NCBI RefSeq assembly: GCF_018691265.1
Contig: NW_024881313.1
Span: 40,772,512 to 40,836,511, forward strand
Source of the DNA: Tyto alba
Lineage: Eukaryota; Chordata; Aves; Strigiformes; Tytonidae
DNA length: 64,000 nt
Reading direction: 5' to 3'
In this document: positions 55,931-64,000 of the stretch, in pieces
How the letters are laid out: every line of letters begins with the position of its first letter
Position numbering within the stretch: the first letter of the stretch is position 1
Position numbers and translations under genes: made by a program
Notes under the pieces: generated by a model
The model's input: only the letters and a program-made list of their open reading frames with translations
The model's database searches: none
Told to the model about the DNA's origin: nothing

Positions 55931-58900
55931 CAAGGTGTTGTTCTCCAGGAGTTACCCCCCGGCAGCTTGTATAAAGCCTCTTCACAGAAAGACTTGCACT
56001 GCCACGCCACGCACGCAGCAGTGTTCATTAAGCACACATCCATCTAATCAGCCTTAACACGACACTTTTGGTAGCCCACTATATGGCTCTACAAGCTTCA
56101 CTAAGGCTAAGAAATACAGCACGAGATCTTTACATACAGACAGCAGCTTTCTCGTCCCCACCTGTACCAACACATGAGGTTTGCAACACTCAGACAGAAC
56201 CAGAACAGATTCCTCACTAAATGAGTACATGCTCAAGGGAGTCCAAATTAAGATAGTATTAACTGGGCCTCAAACGCAGGAAGAGCTGGTATTTTGGATG
56301 CTGGAATGGTTATCCATAGTATTACAGATGCTGGAATGGTTATACTGTCTTGGAAAACTCCTGTTGCTCTAGCTCCCTGGTTATACCACAGATTCTTACA
56401 AAAAAACAAGTCAGACCAGCAAAGGAAGAAATGTAGCATTTCTTCTTGCAGGAAAAACAAACTCTAACTAGCAGTGCTAAATGATGCTTTTCCCAAGACA
56501 AAAGCTTTTATCTCACTTAACAATAGCTACATGTTCCAAATTCTTTACATTGCTGCGTGAAAGCATTTTACAGCCTTCACTGAAGGCCTCCCTTTACCAC
56601 TGAGTGCAGGAAAATGCAGTGCTCTCCTATGTAGATAGCAACAGCCCAGACAACAGGAGCCCACTGTAGGCTTAGAGGCAAAAGTATGCAATGTATGAAA
56701 ACTTTTCCCTTTATAATAAACAGTAACCTGTTTTATCATAGTAGTATATTCAACATCTCTGTTTCCCATAAAATGTTATTGAATCAGGCCTTAGTGTAAG
56801 GTAGTCATAAAAACACATTACTGAGCTAGTGACGAGGGGAAAATATTTTTTAAAAAATTTTTAAAATTGCTGTTCTGTAGTAATTTTTCTTGCACTTCAA
56901 TACATAAAATAATTTGCTCCATCTTGTTGCCTATAGCAAAGTCCTACACCAAAACTTTCACCATGAATTTTAACCCAGCATTTTCCATTTAAAACACTGA
57001 ACTTGGTAAAGTAGGAACAGATCCAACATTGTCATTCTGCCCCTACCACCAGCCACAGCATCCCCCCCCCGGGACCCAACATTTCAAACCCACGACCTGT
57101 CTCTCCGATGTACCTGTTCTACGCCAGGGGAACAGCACAGCACGTCACGGTAGCAGCCCCAGACCAGACACAGAATTTCAGAAGCTTTCCTGCCAAGGCT
57201 GCGTATTTGGAGGGCAGGGGAGGAACGAAGGGGAAAGAAGAAAAGAGTTTACTAAAAATTAGGATGTATAAAGGTCACCCAGTCGCTCTCTGCTCTTGCC
57301 AGCGGAGCAGATCAATTTGAGTGCTGTTCTCTCAGCACCTGAGGGCAAGGCAGGCAGATGGACCATCAGCAATAATTCACCCCCCCGGTGCTGCAGTCAC
57401 TTGCCAGGTATCCATCAATCCCACACAGGCTCCCCAGAGACACCAGAATCAGAGCAGCAACCTTCTGCCTGCAAAGTTATCACGAAACAACTGGAAACAG
57501 CAGGATCCAGGCTGCTAGAGACCAAATTAGCCAGACTACTTCAAGTTTGTACTGTCAAATGATATAAATTTTTGTCTGGGCTCCAGTTAAGATCTTGAGC
57601 TACAGAACTGAGGGTCCATAGAGGACAATGCCTCCTTCATATCCATGTGCCACCTCCTTCACTGGGCAGCACTTCCACAGCCTACGGGGACATATTCTTA
57701 CACACACACAGAGCTACAGCTATTTCATGCATTCCTGGCCTATACCCAGGACCCACAAAGCAGAAAAGCAAAAGTGATGGCCAATACCCAGTCTACTGTT
57801 TGATTTACAGCCTCTGTTCAACCTGCAAATGTCTTTCTGACCTCTTTTCAGTCCTCACTACAGCTGTGATTTCATGATGCCAGAAACTCAGCACCACAAA
57901 CACTCTTCTCCTGAAAGCAAGCAAAATCAAAAAGTTTCCCTGCAGATGCAGAAAACGGCCAGATGTTAGATCACTCACGCACCAGCAAAGAAAAAACTGA
58001 TTTTCTTGCCCTTTGTGAGACCGTAGCGATGCCTCATAGCCCTGAGATGTCAGAAGCTATCCCCGCTGCGATCCCCCCAGTGAAGTGACTGGTGTCAGCT
58101 GCTGCAGCAGCTCTCACAGCCCACCATCAGCAAAAGGGAGAAGAGGAAGAGAGAGAGGAACAGCCCTTGGGAACCCAATTCTCCCACTCAAGACTGACTG
58201 ACCAAGTGTGAATTCTCCTCCCATGGGAGCCAGGGCTGAAGCTTTCTTCTGAAGACTTCAGAGGTGGGAAAACAAGAAATATGCTCAAAACACTAACCTC
58301 CCTTCATAGAAATGCTACACAATCAGCTCTAACACCAAGCTCCCATTCTCCACTTGCATTCCCATGAGAAGAATAACGTGCTTTGTGCTGTGAAAGGACA
58401 CAGAGGTCACAGGGGAACAGAATACTTCCTATGGGAAAATCACAACCAGCACACTAACCTCCTGGAGGCCAGTGCCTGGAATGGGTTAATCCTGACACTG
58501 CTCTTTCAGAAACAAGACTCCAGAACAGCCTGTATGTTTGTAGTATTCTTCAATTTTGAGTATTCTTCATAGAAGGGTACTCTTCACATTCAAAAAGTAG
58601 AAACTCTTCAATGAATTAAGGTTCAGGCTGCATTCCCTCCATTCCAGCTATACGGCCAAAACAGTATTTAAAGTCTGAACTGAGTTTTTGAACCAGATTT
58701 CAACACCCAAAACGTGCACCTAGCCCAGGATAACCGAGCACGTGCCTCCTCAGCGCAAGTCTCACCTTCCTCTGGTCAGCAACAAGCTAGTTTTGAGAGG
58801 AGCTGAACCTCCGAGTTCTCAGTAATACAATATAATAGTGCAATATTGCATTGCAAGGATCAAACAGCTCCAACACACCCTTCCCTTCTCATTTATCCTT

Positions 58901-61318
58901 CTCTGAAGATACCTCAAAGCTCTTTCCACCTTCTAACATCTGGACCGTGCGCTCTAAACCTGCCTGGCAACTCAATTCCTTCAGTCAACTAAAAAAATAA
59001 ACATACCGCCAAAACCAAATAAAAGCACACTAGCCAGGAACTTGAGAGGTTTAAAGATCAAGGAGTTACACACATCTTGATACAAAATTCTACAGAAATT
59101 AACAGGAACCACTCACTTCGTTCTCACATTTTTGCCTGTTTTCCTGCCCCTACAATATTAATTTATGTTTTGAGAGTTTAAAAATCCAGAAGTTATCTGA
59201 AATAGACCTCGTTTTACAAGTGTTGTTTCACTCATTTAATAAATTTTTAATAATATTTTGAAGTGCTTGAATAGCAATGATGACAGAGAAACACTGTCAC
59301 AAAGACTCAAAAAGAAAGCACCTAAATAATCTATCTTCATATGCCAAATACATTATGTGCTACCAAAGAAGGGACTGACATTCAAAATAAGTTTCCAAAC
59401 CTATTTTCAGGGCAACTTTTGGACTTCCATGCCCCAAGAGAAGAACCTCAGCTAAACACCTGCTTAAGAATAGCAATTCATTGAATGTAGTTTCTATCAA
59501 ATATCCTTTCTGCCTTCCTAAAATACTTCAAACAGCATTAGAAAACAGCTTATTGGTGTGAATGAAATGACAGGATGTTCCAGGTGAAGAACCATAGAAC
59601 ACAGAAGCCTGGAACATGTAACAAAAATAGAAAGTATCCACAATTAGAAAACCCTACAACTTTGAAGTTTACTCTTCTCTTTGCATCCAGCCAAAGGAAG
59701 TCTACTTGCTTAAATATATTGACAGTTTACCAAACACAAGAAAACATTTCCCAATCTCTCCTTCCTGACCACTGAGTTCTTGCCCAACCCAGCTCCTGTT
59801 AGCAATGACTTGGTCTCCACTGCCAATTTACTACACAGAAAGAAACACAACCATATGAGAGAGCTTCTCCCTTAAAAATATGGGTATAACCTGGTTTAGC
59901 ATCATTCATTACAATTTCAGAAATATTATTAGTATATACCTCACGCAGGGCAAGTGTTAAGAGATACATGATAGAAAACCTGCAAAATTAGTTAGAATAA
60001 GGTTGAATCTAGAGAAGAAAAGATGAAGGATATATGCCATAGAGAGAATCCCCAAATTCAATTTCTGATTTTGGCACTGAGCTGCTGAGCAGAATTTCGA
60101 CAAAAAGTTTTGTCCTCTTTAGACTCATTTCTCCCTAGTCTGTAAAAGTATGTAAATTATACTGATTCCACTAAGAAAGTACTGTGAAGTACAAAGCTAA
60201 GAATCACAATTCAAAAGCTGCTACTGTAAATATTAGGAATATATGCATCAAACTCTTACTTTGCTCACAGTTTCACCAGAGCGTGCTTTTCTAACGAGAT
60301 GCCAAGCAGCATGTCAGTTCTCAGCCAGATAAAGTCTGTAAACCCTCCAGAAAGCAGCTGCTTCATTGGTCAGCAAACTATTTAGAGGATTTCTAGCCAA
60401 GATGGATTTTTTCCCACAATACCAATCTGTCACCTGCAACCGAATTTTAAAAGTGCGACCACAATGTTGTATTTTTTGGAGGCCTTCGGCAACAGAGTAC
60501 TAAACTCTTACTCTAATGAGATAAGGCAAAAGAGACAAATGAGATTGTAGTGCTTGGCATTTAAATTAATTCTTGAATTTTTTACTATAGAAAATAAACA
60601 TTTACTTAAATAGAAGTCCACAATTATAACACTATAATTTAAAACTACCAGGAGTTTTGGAAATGATATAAACTCTCCAGTGCCATGCAATGCACAAACT
60701 TTTAAACAAGTAGTTAGGATGTCTTATGAAAAAAAACTTTTAAATGCCTCATAAATCTTCTCCACCATCTATCAGCAACAACTGTACTGAACTGTAAAGT
60801 GGCAATTCCTTCATTTTATCAAAAAAGCTACTGAGTTCAAAACTTGCCACCCAACACATTTTACACTGAACTTCTCTATCAATAAGACCAACACCAATTT
60901 ATTACCATTCAGTCCACTAACGGTTCTTCCAACATTATTTCTGCGGTATGGTTAGCTCTGTAGCTAGTACCTTGTCAGCCAAGGCCAGCGCGGGCAGCGT
61001 GGCTTTAGTGCACCTCTCCCTGTTGGTGTCATCATGGCAGGGCACACAGTACCAGGCTGTCGTGTAATTCCTTAAAAGGTTCCACAGAAATAAAGAACAA
61101 CAAAGAGCTGAGCTGTCATCTGGTTAGACAGCATTAGGTCTGATTTCCTTCATACTTAAAACTCCTGACAAGCAAAGCCCAGAGAAGCAGGTTTGGACAG
61201 TGGCTCTGCTTTTACAAGAAAATCTCACCTGAGAACTGAAGCTGTATCTTTCCAGGAATAACAGAGTCCAAAATAAAAACTCGCTGCTTTGCATAACAGC
61301 AAAGGGGAAAAAAAATGG

Positions 61319-61345
61319 GGGGGGGGGGGGGGGGGGGAGGGGGGA
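61319..61345. repeat. Poly-G run
   Basis: Roughly 20 consecutive G, an A, then more G, directly after an A-run in otherwise AT-rich sequence. It can form a G-quadruplex; its length is likely unreliable. Confidence 0.85.
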
Positions 61346-61399
61346 AAAGCCAGACAAACTACATAAAAAGGGTGTTTAAAAAACCTTAAGGGGAATTAG

Positions 61400-63150
61400 A
61401 AGAGGAAGTTGTTTTGAGGTGGCAGAGGCTACTTAAAGATACTACATGGGAAGCTCGGAAGAAATGCCTATCATGTATCAAAAACTTCAGTGAAGAGCTG
61501 AACACGTGTCCGAATGGGTAAAACAAGGAGAGAGGTTCTTGCACACTGTGTGTGAGAACATTATACAGCAGGTCAAAAAGGAGTCTGAGGAACTGCTGGG
61601 AAGAGGCATAAGAACTACAAATAAATGCTAATTCAGATACCACGAGCAGCAATTCCTCCACAGAGTCTGTAGGGCCAAGAGACGACTGGGATAGGGAAGA
61701 ACAACACAGATAGAACAGAAAACCGTAGAAGAAAAGCTAAGTAACATTTGAATTTATCCGCACAGGGGAGAAGTTATGGGCTGGGGAAGCTTCCGTGCCA
61801 AAATCCTCCTAGGAGGGACAGCAGGGCCTGTCACAGATGGGCCTGCAGTTAAGGGGTTACACATGAGACGCTACCGCAGGCAGGGTCCCGGACCAGAGGG
61901 TATTATTGCAAGAGACCCAGAGCACCAAAACAGCTCCAGCAGCACGTCCCCTTCCATCCCAGTGGGGTTGTCGAAAGGTGGGAAGTATTCCTCCTACTGT
62001 TACTGGGGAATATCTGGGAAACTACAGATCACTAAGGCAGATATTCAAAAGAAATCAGTAGAAAACGGCCAACAATTGTTTGATGAAAGAAGAGTTCCCA
62101 CACACGGAGGAAGAGTCAGCTTCGCAGACGTGTTAGACTAACTTCTCCAGAGGAATAAACAAGCACATAGATCAGAGAGCTGATGTAGAAAGCCTACTTA
62201 GACTGCTAAAAACACGTTCAAGAAAACTCCTTACGGGCAACTTCTAAAAAACTAAACTGTCATGTGATAAAGGGGGCGGGTGGGTGTCTTCACATGAATA
62301 GAAGTTGATTGTAAGAGAGGTTAAAATAAGATCATAACAAATGTCTCATTCTTTTAGCAGAGGTAATCAGACAGTCCCACAGGGAACTGTGCTGTTTGAC
62401 ATATTCACAATTTCCCTGGAAAAAAGGTGCAATCTTGACATAAATAACACTTTCAGTTGTCTGTTATTCATGGTGGCAAAGATCAGGCCAACTGAGGAGT
62501 TGGCAGAAATAACTCCACACAAAGTGACCGGGTAGCAAAATGACAGATAGAGTTCAATGCCAATGAAATGATAACGTGATGCGTATGGGGAAAACAAGAT
62601 CCTGGGGTCTTAATCATTAATTCTCTGAAAATGTGAACTCGATGCAGTCAAAAAAAGCAAATTGTATATTAGGAATTTTTAAGAATGAATTGGAGAACAA
62701 ATAGAAATCATTACATTAATATGTAAACCTATGCTATGCACACCCTAAGTGCTACACACAGTTCTGGTCATTCTTCCTGTTTCTCCTCATCTCAGAAAGG
62801 GTATGCAGGAGAGTTAGGAGAGAAGTTCAACAAGGATGATCAAAGGTACAGAGCAGCTTCCATAAAATTAAAACGCATGGGAAGACTTTTCAATCTGGAA
62901 AACATTTTATCAGCAAATGGATACGAGGGACTTCTCCAACAGAGATGATCTGAGGAAACTGAACCCGGGAGGGCTGCCTCTTTCAGTACAGGAATAATTC
63001 TACATCAAAAGAAACTACAAAGTGGCAGCTCAAAGTCAACACACAGTTAAGCTGTGGAAATCTTTACCCCAGGACATTGTCTATGTCACATGGGTTAAAA
63101 AAGCAAGCAGACAAATTTTTTGGAAGAGTGAGCCATGAAGCACTACTCAG
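61400..63150 (+). mobile_element. Old, diverged CR1-like LINE with RT remnant
   Basis: Around 62365 the + strand reads VPQGTVLFDIF, the conserved reverse-transcriptase VPQGS box. Further right come AGGATGATCAAAGGTACAGA and GGGTTAAAAAAGCAAGCAGA, matching the 3' half of old CR1 families of birds and turtles. The left part (61400-62160) is weaker. No intact ORF. Confidence 0.55.
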
Positions 63151-64000
63151 CACAAAGCCGAGGCATTCCTTTGGCTCGAGAAGCCCCTCAGCCACAAGCT
63201 GCCTCTCCTCAACACCACACCGGCTGCCAGGGTCCAACACACTCGCCTTGTCCTACACTCTTCCCTTGTGCTAAACACCAACCGTGCCCAGAGACCAGGT
63301 ACTAACCTGAACAGGCCACGAGCCTGACCCAGCCCGACCCAGCCCTTATGCAACGCGTTTCACATGATCACTGTTGGGATAATCCGCTGCTTTATGTTTA
63401 TCGATGTTGCTGCTTTACCACAAATGGCTAGGGAATCACTTTCTCCTAAAAATACCAACAGACTGATGCAATACCCATGTGCACTTACATATCAGAGGTT
63501 TACCATTAAATCCACCTTTGACTTCAACAAGAGCGTGCTGGCCTGCTGCAGTATGCCCCAACTCAGTGGCCAGGCACCAACTCTGGGGAATTTGATCAAC
63601 TTTTCACTCCCTGGCTGCTCAGGATGTTCCCGACTCCAGCTGTACAGAAAGTAACTCCAGGATACAAACACTAACCAACAAAGAGCATCTTTTGATCTTT
63701 TTTAGGATACACCTTGTCTATAATTAATCAGGCATCTTAAACCTGTATTGTAAAATTTCTGAAGTATGGAGAAAATTCATTTCCATAAAAATAATACGGA
63801 CTCCAAGTGTTATTTACCTTCTTGTAGGTCTTAATCAAGCCCCGCTACTGTAATATAAAGTAGCTGTGCTACATTTGTACTTCCTCCTGAACACAAAATC
63901 ATCTGCTTGGCTCTTTCTGTAGCAGCCACTGCAGCCTGTGCAACAGCACAGCTTTTCATGCAAGACTTCCAAGAGGAGCACACCAATAGCTCCCCAGCAC

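Larger units (their letters stand above)
50600..64000 (-). other. Probable SCAP intron 1, no exon found
   Basis: 13.4 kb of mainly AT-rich sequence upstream of the first coding exon. It holds CR1 remnants at 53403, 55770 and 61400, simple repeats at 52597 and a poly-G run at 61319. There is no CpG island or coding exon that I can see, so the SCAP promoter is probably beyond 64000. It is assigned to SCAP by inference only. Confidence 0.55.

Noticed and set aside
24090..64000. Many ORFs of 60-130 codons in the AT-rich part
   Set aside because: No recognisable domain, no conserved splice context, and the number and length fit chance in 40 kb of intron.
1..64000. A new multi-gene biological system
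   Set aside because: The window is explained by two well-known vertebrate genes, introns and repeats; nothing seen supports a further gene cluster.

Overview
This is vertebrate nuclear DNA, and very probably from a bird. It has long spliced genes with GT-AG introns and many fragments of the CR1 (chicken repeat 1) LINE family with the typical avian 3' tail. The GC-rich left end carries very short introns and long C-runs, as is common in avian micro-chromosomal DNA. I cannot name the species.

The window holds two protein-coding genes in a convergent, tail-to-tail pair. PTPN23 (HD-PTP, an ESCRT-associated pseudophosphatase) enters from the left on the + strand. Only its last seven exons are present (499-5231): the end of the V domain, the giant proline-rich exon, the phosphatase-like domain and the C-terminal tail, with a poly(A) signal at 5390. 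SCAP (SREBP cleavage-activating protein) fills almost all the rest on the - strand. I place all 22 coding exons, from the start codon at 50504 to the stop at 6366. Their lengths and phases join into one open frame of 1314 codons plus stop. The same neighbour pair occurs on human chromosome 3p21.31.

Layout: 1-305 G-rich minisatellite in a PTPN23 intron; 499-5231 PTPN23 exons, with a second C-rich minisatellite in the intron at 3185-4017; 5232-6365 the two abutting 3' ends; 6366-19328 the GC-rich, short-intron 3' half of SCAP (WD40 domain, loop 7, TM7-8), including a 2.1-kb satellite array in one intron; 19329-50504 the AT-rich, long-intron 5' half of SCAP (sterol-sensing domain, luminal loop 1, start codon); 50505-50599 5' UTR; 50600-64000 AT-rich sequence without a recognisable gene, inferred to be SCAP intron 1. 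SCAP exon 1 and the promoter were not found and probably lie beyond 64000.

Functionally, SCAP is the ER cholesterol sensor that escorts SREBP to the Golgi, and HD-PTP works in endosomal receptor sorting. They are neighbours, not a pathway. The window shows no novel multi-gene system. The points most worth a second look are five apparent frameshifts confined to PTPN23 homopolymers, a GC-AG intron in SCAP, nested upstream start codons in the SCAP 5' UTR, a satellite built from two alternating monomer lengths, a perfect 10-bp inverted repeat in a SCAP intron, and a small CpG-rich island abutting a CR1.
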